Shown piece after piece: positions 1-7,256 of a stretch of DNA of 19,736 bases (positions within the stretch are counted from its first letter, which is position 1; each line of letters begins with the position of its first letter). The notes under the pieces were generated by a model. The model made no database searches and had not been told where the DNA came from. It saw nothing but the letters and a program-made list of their open reading frames with translations. Source of the DNA: Candidatus Methanomethylicus sp. (GTDB taxonomy: Archaea; Thermoproteota; Methanomethylicia; Methanomethylicales; Methanomethylicaceae). The DNA lies in NCBI GenBank assembly GCA_028683025.1, contig JAJRAB010000034.1, positions 1-19,736 of the forward strand, written 5' to 3'. Both the position numbers and the translations under genes were made by a program.

Positions 1-551
1 GATGCCAAGGCTTTTTCGTCGGTTATCAGGAGGTCGCCGGTGGAGCTGCCCATGAATATCTTGACTGAAGCTGCCTGCCGTGGAATGCTGCCTGTCTCTT
101 GTGAAGAGACACCTGCTGCCCTTATCTCCTCCAGGTTTGATGATGTGGCTCCAAAATGAAAGCCAAAGTTGACAAGCAGCGAACCAGCAGTGGACGTAAG
201 AACTAGTTTTCGCTTGGCTTCCAGCAGGTCCTGCGATGTTGTGGCTGGCTTCGTGTTTGGCATATCCAAGACAGTGGTGACGCCGCCGGCAATTGCCGCT
301 TTTGAACCGCTGACCCAGTCCTCGGCAGCCATGCCGGGCTGCCTGAAATGGACATGGGGATCGACTACCCCCGGGATCACTGCAAGACCCGAGGCATCGA
401 TTACCCTATCAGCCTTGGGCTCGGTCGAGGTCACTGAGGCAATTTTGCCGCCTTTCAGGAGGATGTTGACATGGCTCCTCTTGAACGGCGTAATTATTGT
501 GCCACCCCTAATCAGGGTCGTGCCAGTCGCAGCAGAGTCCTGGACAGCCAT
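1..551 (-). CDS. pyrC: Dihydroorotase, N-terminal part (cut by left window edge)
   Basis: Dihydroorotase, the cyclic amidohydrolase that closes carbamoyl-aspartate to dihydroorotate in pyrimidine synthesis. The minus-strand frame stays open to the edge, so only about 184 residues are visible. They carry the metal-binding DPHVHFRQPG motif (about residues 69-78), the family signature GVTTVLDMPNTKP (about 97-109), and a VKIFMGSSTG segment near the edge that resembles the region of the carboxylated lysine in related amidohydrolases. It lies 15 bases after the pyrI stop in the same operon. ATG at 551 has GGTG seven bases upstream and is preferred; ATG at 557 is in frame and also possible. The frame is closed upstream by the pyrI stop, TAA at 569-567. 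The function is well supported; the C-terminus is outside the window. Confidence 0.93.
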   Translation of the reverse strand, partial: MAVQDSAATGTTLIRGGTIITPFKRSHVNILLKGGKIASVTSTEPKADRVIDASGLAVIPGVVDPHVHFRQPGMAAEDWVSGSKAAIAGGVTTVLDMPNTKPATTSQDLLEAKRKLVLTSTAGSLLVNFGFHFGATSSNLEEIRAAGVSSQETGSIPRQAASVKIFMGSSTGDLLITDEKALA

Positions 552-566
552 CGACATGCACCAGTT

Positions 567-1046
567 TTAGCCCTTGAGCTTTAGGTCGTCGCCTTTGATC
601 TCGAACCCGCAGTAGTGGCAAACCAGCACCAGTGGACTCTTGTTCTGAGCAAAGAGGCGCGTAGGGACTTTCTCCTTATTGGTAATGCAGTTGGCGTTGG
701 AGCATAGGGCTACATCCTCCACTGTGTCAGGTATCTCTACATTCCGCTTTTCATAAAGGGCGGAGTCGCGGATTATGTTAACCGTTGCGTGTGGCGCTAT
801 GAGGGCGATCTTCGAGCACTCATCCTCGGTCAGGAAACGGTTTTCGACCTTGATGATATCTTTCTTGCCGTACTTGGTGCTTTTGAGATTCTGGCCTATG
901 ATAACCACTGCCCCCTGCATGAGTCCTAGCATATCGGCGATCTTTATGGCCTTGCCCGGCGTCAAGTGGTCAATGACGGTTCCATTTTCTATGGGGCTGA
1001 CGATAAGCCCTTTCTTGGGAGCGTTCTGCTGGGAGTATTCGGTCAT
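567..1046 (-). CDS. pyrI: Aspartate carbamoyltransferase regulatory subunit
   Basis: Regulatory chain of aspartate transcarbamoylase. It binds nucleotide effectors with its N-terminal domain and docks on the catalytic trimer through a C-terminal zinc domain. The protein has 159 residues, close to the usual size of about 150. The zinc ligands are visible as C115-x4-C120 and C143-x2-C146, in CSNANC and CHYC. The N-terminal part contains VSPIENGTVIDHL and GKAIKIADMLGL, typical of the effector-binding domain. Its ATG overlaps the pyrB stop as ATGA, so translation is probably coupled, which suits a complex needing both chains. The pair predicts an allosteric enzyme, although the actual effectors cannot be read from the sequence. 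Confidence 0.96.
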   Translation of the reverse strand: MTEYSQQNAPKKGLIVSPIENGTVIDHLTPGKAIKIADMLGLMQGAVVIIGQNLKSTKYGKKDIIKVENRFLTEDECSKIALIAPHATVNIIRDSALYEKRNVEIPDTVEDVALCSNANCITNKEKVPTRLFAQNKSPLVLVCHYCGFEIKGDDLKLKG

Positions 1047-1993
1047 GCTACCGCCCCCATAACCAGTGATAGCAGCGCAGCCCTCACCGGTACTCCGTTG
1101 CCAGCCTGCTTGAAATAGTAGGATCGGATATCATCGTCAGCATCGATGGCGATTTCATCTACCCTCGGCAGCGGGTGCATCAACTTCATGGTAGGCTTTG
1201 CCATTTGGAGCATTTTTCTGTCAATGCGATAGAGTCCCTTGACCTTATTGTACTCGTTTTCGTCCGGGAACCGCTCCTTCTGGATCCTAGTCATGTAGAC
1301 TATATCGGCCCTTCCGATGGCGTCCTCGATCTTAGCGCTCTTCGTGAAGGAGACACCCTTGCTCCTGAGGAATGATGTCACATGTTCCGGCACCTGGAGC
1401 ATGTCAGGAGCCACAAAAGAGATCCGACAATCGAACATGGAAAGAGCATAGGAAAGCGAATGAACTGTCCGGCCATACTTGAGGTCACCCACCATGAGTA
1501 TCTCCAGCCCATCTATTTTCCCCTGGGTCCGCATCATGCTGTAAAGATCAAGCATGGTCTGGGTAGGATGCTCATTCTTGCCATCGCCTCCACTGATGAT
1601 GGGGACCTTGCTCTCACCACGGGATACTCTTCTGGTAGTAATTTCGGCAGCCCATCTGGCAGAACCGTCAAAGGGATGACGCATCACAATAGCATCTGCA
1701 TAGTTGGCTACTGTCTCAATCGTGTCCTTCAAGGTCTCACCCTTCATGACCGAAGTCCCCTCGACACCGGCGAACCATATGGTCCTCGCCCCCAGGCTCT
1801 GGGCAGCTGTATCGAAGCTGAGTCTGGTCCGGGTGCTAGGTTCGTAGAAGAGAAGCCCGACCTTCTTCCCCTCAAGGAGTGAGCGGTCATAGCCGTTCAT
1901 CTCCATTTTTTCTGCAATTTCGAATATTTTTTCAAGCTCAGGTCTCGAGAAATCTTTGATCGAGACCACATCTTTATTCATGAATTCCAACAT
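1043..1993 (-). CDS. pyrB: Aspartate carbamoyltransferase catalytic subunit
   Basis: Catalytic chain of aspartate transcarbamoylase, which joins carbamoyl phosphate and aspartate in the committed step of UMP synthesis. The 316-residue length is normal. Carbamoyl-phosphate and aspartate site motifs are all present: STRTR (53-57), K84 in SVMKGETLKDT, RHP (105-107), HPTQ (142-145), R236 and Q238 in TRIQKERF, and HPLPR (273-277). The stretch between RHPFDGSARWAAE and the HPTQ loop holds an insert of a few basic residues relative to the compact bacterial enzyme. ATG at 1993 is the longest start; an in-frame ATG at 1981 is possible. First gene of the pyrB-pyrI-pyrC operon, divergent from the histidine kinase gene. 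A hairpin covers the GGGGG in front of the first ATG. Confidence 0.96.
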   Translation of the reverse strand: MLEFMNKDVVSIKDFSRPELEKIFEIAEKMEMNGYDRSLLEGKKVGLLFYEPSTRTRLSFDTAAQSLGARTIWFAGVEGTSVMKGETLKDTIETVANYADAIVMRHPFDGSARWAAEITTRRVSRGESKVPIISGGDGKNEHPTQTMLDLYSMMRTQGKIDGLEILMVGDLKYGRTVHSLSYALSMFDCRISFVAPDMLQVPEHVTSFLRSKGVSFTKSAKIEDAIGRADIVYMTRIQKERFPDENEYNKVKGLYRIDRKMLQMAKPTMKLMHPLPRVDEIAIDADDDIRSYYFKQAGNGVPVRAALLSLVMGAVA

Positions 1994-1997
1994 CTAA

Positions 1998-2015
1998 CCC
2001 CCATGTCATTGGGAG
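1998..2015 (-). promoter_or_regulatory. Hairpin over the pyrB ribosome-binding site
   Basis: In the pyrB mRNA, CTCCCA pairs with TGGGGG around a six-base ATGACA loop (six pairs, one of them G-T). It ends four bases before the ATG at 1993. The purine run is the only Shine-Dalgarno-like sequence for that ATG, so folding would hide it. The pairing is seen in the sequence; a regulatory role is inference. Confidence 0.35.
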
Positions 2016-2102
2016 GGGACAATCTGGGCTGTTCCGGAGACTCTAGAGAACCGTGCGCTTCTGTTTGTGGGATATTGACCCATCGCCAAATCTGTTTGGA
2101 GG

Positions 2103-2114
2103 GTGTATATAAGA
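2103..2114. promoter_or_regulatory. TATA element in the pyrB / histidine kinase divergent gap
   Basis: The 257-base gap between pyrB and the kinase gene holds one clear archaeal TATA-like element, TGTATATAAG on the plus strand and CTTATATACA on the minus strand. Read on the minus strand, it follows an A-rich stretch resembling a BRE and would start pyrB transcription near 2083, giving a leader of about 90 bases. Read on the plus strand, it would give the kinase gene a leader of about 115 bases. It could serve either direction; pyrB is the better fit. Confidence 0.5.
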
Positions 2115-2238
2115 TTTGTTTCTCGATATTCTGGCGGCCCAATCCAAGGTTCAGACCATGGCAACAGTATGAGCGGAAAAGAACCCAAAGTTCCAAATAC
2201 CACTTCTTAGTAGAGAACCAGTGATGTCCAAAAAAAAT

Positions 2239-2253
2239 GGAGGACACTAGTTG
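2239..2253 (+). promoter_or_regulatory. GGAGG ribosome-binding site fixing a TTG start
   Basis: GGAGG at 2239-2243 stands seven bases before TTG 2251. The in-frame TAG at 2248-2250 rules out any earlier start, and the next in-frame ATG (2281) has no purine-rich site. An ATG at 2237 is out of frame. Confidence 0.75.
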
Positions 2254-4632
2254 GAGACTCCTGAAAACTGCGATCCCCTTATGGAATACCCTCAGTACCG
2301 GGAGAAGGAGAGGGTTCTCAAGGAATGCAAGGAGCTCTATCGGGCGGTCTTTGAGATTTCTGGGGCTATGTTCGTTTTCAGCATGGACGGAATAATACGA
2401 CTTGTCAACAGCCAATTGGAGCGCATCCTGCTACGACCTCGGATAGATGTTGAAGGAAAGCCATGGACGAGCCTGTTTTCGCCAGAAGACAGAATGAAGG
2501 CCGAGAGATGCCTGGCCGAAGCTGAGGAACATTCATCAAGCAGTTGCGAACTTCGTTTGATCGGTGAAGGGGCCGAATCAAAGGGAAAAAACATTGCCCT
2601 CACCATATCCATTACCCAGCCTGGTAACGTCAGAGTAGCCATAGTAAGGGACCAAGAAGGCCATAGCGGCTTTGCCAGCCAGTCGAATATGTCGGAGGAG
2701 CAGTATAGGGGGATAGTCGAAGGAGCAAACAGCGTCATCTTCAAAATGAACACCGAGGGGACGATCCTTACTTTCAACGAGTATGCCGAGGACCTGTTCG
2801 GTTTCCGCAGGGAGGAGGTCATAGGGCGGAGCATCTATGAGACCATCCTACCAAGGCGCGAGTCAACTGGGCGGGATCTGAGCGGCCTGGTGGCAGGCAT
2901 CTGCACCAGTGAAAAATATTCACAGCATGTGAACGAAAATCTGAAGAAGAACGGTGAAAAAGTCTGGGTCCAGTGGTATAACAAACCCCTCAGGGACGGG
3001 GAAGGCAACGTGGTTGGCGTCCTTTGCGTAGGCAACGACCTCAGCGATAGCAAGAGGATGCAGGAAGAGCTGGTCAGCACCATTGAGAAGCTGAGGGAAG
3101 TGGAGGGCATCATCAACCGTAGCCCGGCGGTGGTCATCCTTTTTCGGGCTTTGGAGGGTTATCCCATCGAACTGGTCTCAGAGAACATAAAGCAGTTTGG
3201 GCATCCATCGCTGGATTTTTCATCCGGAAAGCTCTGGTTCAAGGATCTGGTGTACCCTGACGACTATCAGAGGTTCTCCGCAGAGCTAGTAAGGAACACC
3301 GCTCTTGGGAAGGGCGAGTTCAGCCATGAATTCAGGATAATTACAGCCAAGGGGGATGCCCGCTGGGTGGAGCAGCGCATAATGCTCCGGAGGGATCCTG
3401 ATGGCAGGGTCACCCATTACCAGGGGATAATGCTGGACATAACCGACAGGAAGGTGAGCGATGAGGACCGGAGGAAGTCCTTGGCACTGCTCATGGCAAC
3501 CCTCGAGTCGACGGCAGACGGTATCCTGGTGGTGGACTGGGCAGGCAGGGTGGTGATCTTCAACAGGAAATTTGTCGAGATGTGGGGCATACCCGACTCG
3601 GTCATGGCTACCAAGGACTATGACATCATAATGTCCTCCGCCAGGGATCTGCTCAAAGAACCAGAATCCATTGGGACCAGCTCGGCGGGTCTTCAGATCA
3701 GCCAAGATTCAGAGAAAAGCACCTTCGAGTTCAAGGATGGAAGGATGTTCGAGAGGTATATGCATCCCCAAGAGATTGGGGACAAGATCATGGGCATCGT
3801 CATCTCGTTCAGGGACATAACAGAACTGAAGAAAGCCGACGACAGGTTGAGGAGGCATCTGGATGCGCTGGAAAAGCTGGTGGAGGAGAAGACCAAGCAG
3901 CTGAGGAACAAGGAGAGGTTTGCGGCTGTCGGGGAGACCGCCACCATGGTGGGGCATGATCTCAGGAATCCACTTCAGGTCATAGTGAACAAGCTGTATC
4001 TGGCCAAGATGGAGCTCGAGGAGTCAAAGGACCTGAGTCCTGAAACCGCGAAATCCATGCTCAGCACCATTGAATCACTGGAAGGGCAAGTAAATTACAT
4101 GAACAAGATTGTCACCGATCTTCAGGACTATGCTCGTGAGGCTAAACCCAACCTTGCCTGCGTGAAGTTTGATGTGCTTGTCGCAAACTTCCTGGGGATG
4201 GTCAAGGTACCTGAGAAAGTCTGCATTGCCCTTGATATAGAGAAGGGACTTGAGGTTATGGTGGATGCAGAGATGATGGCACGTGTGATGGTAAATCTGG
4301 TTAACAATGGCATCCAGGCCATGCCCAACGGCGGCAAGCTTATAATTTCTGGCATGAAGAAGGACGATTCGGTCTTCATAGCCATTAAAGACTCAGGGCA
4401 AGGCATCACTGAGGAGGACCTGGAAAAGCTCTTCAGGCCGCTCTTTACCACCAAAGCCAAGGGGATGGGATTCGGCCTTGCCGTTGTCAAGCGACTGGTG
4501 GAAGCCCACAATGGCAGGATCAGCGTTGAAAGCAAAGTGGGCCAGGGCACGGCATTCACCATAGAGCTCCCATACCAGCCGAGGGATGAGCCGAAGTTCG
4601 CAAAGCTAGCCACGACCTCCCAGAATTTGTGA
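2251..4632 (+). CDS. Multi-PAS sensor histidine kinase (soluble, orphan)
   Basis: Predicted cytosolic sensor kinase of 793 residues with no membrane segment or signal peptide. Four PAS-like segments are visible: about 26-130, 148-268 (EEQYRGIVEGANSVIFK), 284-400 and 410-525, each of the last three ending near a conserved GxxxDIT/DLS-type strand. A coiled-coil linker (about 525-555) leads to the HisKA helix with the phosphoacceptor H569 in GHDLRNPL. The ATPase domain has the N box (NLVNNGIQAM, 682-691), G1 (D714 in DSGQGI), the F box (LFRPLFTTKAKG), G2 (GMGFGLAVVKRLVEAHNG) and G3 (GQGTAFTIELP). The start is TTG at 2251: GGAGG lies seven bases upstream and an in-frame TAG directly precedes it. 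No response regulator is nearby. The signal sensed is unknown; PAS domains bind small molecules, haem or flavin in other proteins. Confidence 0.93.
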   Translation: METPENCDPLMEYPQYREKERVLKECKELYRAVFEISGAMFVFSMDGIIRLVNSQLERILLRPRIDVEGKPWTSLFSPEDRMKAERCLAEAEEHSSSSCELRLIGEGAESKGKNIALTISITQPGNVRVAIVRDQEGHSGFASQSNMSEEQYRGIVEGANSVIFKMNTEGTILTFNEYAEDLFGFRREEVIGRSIYETILPRRESTGRDLSGLVAGICTSEKYSQHVNENLKKNGEKVWVQWYNKPLRDGEGNVVGVLCVGNDLSDSKRMQEELVSTIEKLREVEGIINRSPAVVILFRALEGYPIELVSENIKQFGHPSLDFSSGKLWFKDLVYPDDYQRFSAELVRNTALGKGEFSHEFRIITAKGDARWVEQRIMLRRDPDGRVTHYQGIMLDITDRKVSDEDRRKSLALLMATLESTADGILVVDWAGRVVIFNRKFVEMWGIPDSVMATKDYDIIMSSARDLLKEPESIGTSSAGLQISQDSEKSTFEFKDGRMFERYMHPQEIGDKIMGIVISFRDITELKKADDRLRRHLDALEKLVEEKTKQLRNKERFAAVGETATMVGHDLRNPLQVIVNKLYLAKMELEESKDLSPETAKSMLSTIESLEGQVNYMNKIVTDLQDYAREAKPNLACVKFDVLVANFLGMVKVPEKVCIALDIEKGLEVMVDAEMMARVMVNLVNNGIQAMPNGGKLIISGMKKDDSVFIAIKDSGQGITEEDLEKLFRPLFTTKAKGMGFGLAVVKRLVEAHNGRISVESKVGQGTAFTIELPYQPRDEPKFAKLATTSQNL

Positions 4633-4660
4633 TGGGCATCCGTGCGCCCCCCCAAAAGCG

Positions 4661-4697
4661 ATGTTTTTAATGTTCCATGCCTGGCTGGGCATTTTTG
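4661..4697 (+). terminator. Terminator after the histidine kinase gene
   Basis: A run of five T at about 4664-4668 is followed by a small hairpin, ATGCC / GGCAT (4677-4681 with 4688-4692, six-base loop), leading straight into TTTTT. It lies 30 to 65 bases after the kinase stop and ahead of the end-joining operon. Archaeal termination depends mostly on the T-tract, so the hairpin may be secondary. Confidence 0.55.
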
Positions 4698-4779
4698 CAC
4701 TTAATGGGGAAAGGTAGCCAGGGAGGCTCAATAATTGAATTGCCCCTATCATGGATTAGTCGTTCCCCAGATTGTAAAA

Positions 4780-4792
4780 AAAATTAATATTG
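4780..4792 (+). promoter_or_regulatory. Putative TATA box of the end-joining operon
   Basis: An A8 run followed by TTAATATT (4784-4791) looks like BRE plus TATA. Initiation would fall about 25 bases downstream, near 4812, which fits translation of the first gene from TTG 4823 rather than TTG 4790. No other clear TATA-like element lies closer to the gene. Confidence 0.4.
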
Positions 4793-4822
4793 GTTTGCAC
4801 CAATATTGACAGGGCGAATTTC

Positions 4823-5491
4823 TTGGCTGACCCAAAACAGGTAATCGAGATCCCACTAGGTTTTTCAAAGGCATTCCTTGTCAGGGGAGAAAAACCGATC
4901 TTGGTGGACACAGGCACTCCGGGCAACACAGCCAAAGTGCTTCAGGCGATAATGGGCGCTGGTGAGGATCCAAGCAGGATTTCCCTCATAATCATAACTC
5001 ATGCCCATGCTGACCATGCAGGGAGCGCTGCGGACCTCATAGGTAAAACTGGCGCTAAACTGGCTGCCCAGAGGGAGGACGCGATCGCCCTCGAAAGGGG
5101 GAGGAGCGCTGATTTTTACGGGAGGGGGCTGACCCAAAATGCGACGATTGGATTGATGCGACTGGTTGGCCCAAGGATGACTGGCGTCAAGGCGCAGGTA
5201 CTTGTAGAGGAAGAATTGGATCTCAAGCCATTCGGCTTGGCGGGCAAAGCCATACATACACCAGGGCACACCAGAGGTTCCCTCTCAGTTATCCTACAGA
5301 GCGGGGAAGCGCTGGTGGGGGATCTGCTGGGGGGCAAGGGTGGGCAGCCGAAGCTGCCTTTTTTCATCGATGATAGGGCACAGCTGATACAGAGTATAGG
5401 CAGGGTCCTCGATCTGAAGCCAAGCGTCATATATGTGTCCCACGGAGAACCCCTGAAGCCGGAGGACGTCGCCAGATTTATTGGGGGCTGA
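4823..5491 (+). CDS. Metallo-beta-lactamase-fold hydrolase, first gene of the end-joining operon
   Basis: Single-domain metallo-beta-lactamase (MBL) hydrolase of 222 residues with a complete two-metal ligand set: THAHADH (H60, H62, D64, H65), TPGHT (H149), GDLL (D167) and VSHGE (H207). This is the glyoxalase II-like arrangement. There is no beta-CASP insert of the kind found in Artemis, SNM1 or CPSF73 nucleases, so a nuclease assignment is not supported by motifs. The substrate is unknown. The stop overlaps the ATG of the polymerase gene (TGATG at 5489-5493), which implies co-expression with the NHEJ proteins. TTG 4823 is chosen because AGGG precedes it by eight bases and the likely TATA box overlaps the alternative TTG at 4790, which would add 11 residues. 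No ATG is available near the N-terminus. Confidence 0.85.
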   Translation: MADPKQVIEIPLGFSKAFLVRGEKPILVDTGTPGNTAKVLQAIMGAGEDPSRISLIIITHAHADHAGSAADLIGKTGAKLAAQREDAIALERGRSADFYGRGLTQNATIGLMRLVGPRMTGVKAQVLVEEELDLKPFGLAGKAIHTPGHTRGSLSVILQSGEALVGDLLGGKGGQPKLPFFIDDRAQLIQSIGRVLDLKPSVIYVSHGEPLKPEDVARFIGG

Positions 5492-6378
5492 TGCGCTTGG
5501 TTGATTTCAAAGAACTTACTAAGGTCCCCCTCTCCAACCTGGACAAGGTAATCTATCCGAAGCTGGGCATAACCAAGGCCAAGATTATTGAGCATTATGT
5601 CAGGGCAGCGCCCCTGATTCTGCCATTTTTGGAAGGCAGGGCAGCAGTCATGAATAGGTTTCCCGACGGGGTGGGGGAGGAGGGATTTTACGAGAAGGAT
5701 GCCCCGAAGGGAACGCCCTCCTGGGTAAAGATCTACAAAAGGTACTCCGAGACTGCCCGAAGGGAAATCAATTATGTTGTATGCGACGATCTGGACACCC
5801 TCATATGGATGGCGAACTTGGCAGCGGTTGAGATAAACATGCCCCTCTCAAAGGTCTCTTCCTATGAGGCTCCGGATTTTATCCTCTTCGACATTGATCC
5901 TGAACCGCCCTTTGGTTTTTCAGAGGCATGCCAGGTGGCACTAATGCTCCTGGACGAGCTCGAATCGTTTGGCTACAGATCCTATGTTAAGACATCGGGC
6001 AAGAAGGGACTCCATGTGGTCATTCCCATTGTTCCGTCTTCAAATTTTGAGAAGACTAGAGAATTCGTCCATCAGATGGGTAGACTTCTAGCCAAGAAAT
6101 CAAGGATGGTTGTGTCTGAATTCAGTCAATCCAGGGATCCATCCACGGTTTTTGTTGATTTCCTTCAGAACGGTGCGGGGAGAACCATGGTAGTGCCCTA
6201 CAGCCTCAGAGCTACACCCACTGCTACGGTCTCGACTCCCATCAGCTGGACCGATCTCAGGAAAGGAATAAGACCTGAGGAGTTTCATATTTTAACAGTG
6301 GCGGGTAGGCTTAAGGAGCTCGGGCCCGGCGGTGATCCCTGGAGCGGCCTTCTTGAAGACAGGCAGGAACTGGGTTAG
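5491..6378 (+). CDS. LigD-type NHEJ polymerase/primase (stand-alone PolDom)
   Basis: Archaeo-eukaryotic-primase-fold polymerase of the LigD family, which adds NTPs or dNTPs to fill gaps at broken ends. It is a separate 295-residue protein. Family hallmarks appear in order: NLDKVIYP near the start, GFYEKDAP (65-72), the metal-binding FDIDP (D134, D136), the nucleotide-binding KTSGKKGLHV (H175), the third aspartate D223 in FVDFLQN, and the closing RTMVVPYSLRATPTATVSTP. It is a complete domain, with nothing fused at either end. The start is ATG 5491, overlapping the MBL stop and preceded by GGGGG. Ku follows after 50 bases. It should be read as the polymerase arm of the NHEJ set; whether it prefers ribonucleotides cannot be told from the sequence. 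Confidence 0.95.
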   Translation: MRLVDFKELTKVPLSNLDKVIYPKLGITKAKIIEHYVRAAPLILPFLEGRAAVMNRFPDGVGEEGFYEKDAPKGTPSWVKIYKRYSETARREINYVVCDDLDTLIWMANLAAVEINMPLSKVSSYEAPDFILFDIDPEPPFGFSEACQVALMLLDELESFGYRSYVKTSGKKGLHVVIPIVPSSNFEKTREFVHQMGRLLAKKSRMVVSEFSQSRDPSTVFVDFLQNGAGRTMVVPYSLRATPTATVSTPISWTDLRKGIRPEEFHILTVAGRLKELGPGGDPWSGLLEDRQELG

Positions 6379-6428
6379 CAGCCAGTTCAGCCAAGAGCCA
6401 CTAATCAGGATGGCACAGGTGGGCTTTC

Positions 6429-7256
6429 ATGGCAGAAGATGAGTCGGATTTTATTGATGCGAAAGGAGCCGAAGCTAAAGCTAGAAGATCTATCTGGAGC
6501 GGATCCATAAGCATTGGGCTGGTCAACGTCCCGGTGAAGCTCTATTCAATGACCAAGGACCGATCGTTCTCCTTCAGGTTGCTCCATAAGGCTGACGGGC
6601 AGCCTCTGAGATACGATCGGGTCTGTATAAAAGAGGGGAAGGTAATTCCCTGGGAAGAGACGGTTAAGGGTTATGAGGTCAGGAAGGGTGAATTTATCGT
6701 ATTTGATAAGAAGGAACTGGAAGCAGCCAGACCCGAATCCGACAGCCGCATACGGATCGACAAGTTTGTGGACTACTTGGCTGTGGATCCCATCTATTGG
6801 GATACGCCCTACTTGCTGGCTCCGGACAAGAGCGGGGATGCCTACAGCCTGCTTTTGACTACATTCCAGAAGCTTGGTAAGGCAGGCGTTGGCAGGATTA
6901 CCCTTCGCACTAAGGAGTATCCTGTGCTGGTGCACGCTTCCAGGGGAGCTCTGCTGCTGACCACGCTCAGGTATGCCGACGAGGTATTGCCTGTTAAGGG
7001 GATTGAGGGGCTCGACGGCCTTAGGGAACCTCGGAGAGAGGAACTAGAGATGGCAGAGCGAATTGTCAAGGATTTATCTGGAGATTTTGACATAGCCGAT
7101 TACAAGGACGGCTTCCGGGAGCGCATCATGAAGCTTATTGACAAAAAACTCGCTGGCGAGATCGTTGTGACAGAGAAGCCGAAGAAGGAAGAAGCCAAGG
7201 AGCTGATGGCAGCCCTCCAGGAGACCCTCGCCCAGCTCAAGAAGAAAGGCCCATGA
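6429..7256 (+). CDS. ku: Ku protein, bacterial-type NHEJ end-binding factor
   Basis: Bacterial/archaeal-type Ku, a homodimer that threads onto DNA ends and recruits LigD. The 275 residues are typical of single-domain Ku. The core beta-barrel begins at RSIWSGSISIGLVNVPVKLYS (about 20-40). Conserved segments include FRLLH, VDYLAVDPIYWDTPYLLAPDK (about 114-134) and RTKEYPVLVH followed by GALLLTTLRYADE. The C-terminal tail is rich in Lys and Glu (KPKKEEAKE, then LAQLKKKGP), as in other minimal Ku proteins where such tails help DNA binding. A short acidic extension (about 18 residues) precedes the core. ATG 6429 has AGGTGGG at 6417-6423. The stop overlaps the ligase ATG as ATGA. Confidence is high on family and role. 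Confidence 0.97.
   Translation: MAEDESDFIDAKGAEAKARRSIWSGSISIGLVNVPVKLYSMTKDRSFSFRLLHKADGQPLRYDRVCIKEGKVIPWEETVKGYEVRKGEFIVFDKKELEAARPESDSRIRIDKFVDYLAVDPIYWDTPYLLAPDKSGDAYSLLLTTFQKLGKAGVGRITLRTKEYPVLVHASRGALLLTTLRYADEVLPVKGIEGLDGLREPRREELEMAERIVKDLSGDFDIADYKDGFRERIMKLIDKKLAGEIVVTEKPKKEEAKELMAALQETLAQLKKKGP

Noticed and set aside
169..570. Open plus-strand frame of 133 codons
   Set aside because: It is antisense to the dihydroorotase gene, whose minus-strand frame carries the HVHF and DMPNTKP motifs.
1382..1882. Open plus-strand frame of 166 codons
   Set aside because: Antisense to pyrB with no family motif; the pyrB frame explains the region fully.
1978..2415. Minus-strand frame across the pyrB upstream gap
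   Set aside because: It overlaps the promoter, the pyrB start and the kinase N-terminus, and has no recognisable motif.
4823..5491. Artemis/SNM1-type beta-CASP nuclease
   Set aside because: The protein is only 222 residues and has no beta-CASP domain after the MBL core; the ligand pattern is glyoxalase II-like.
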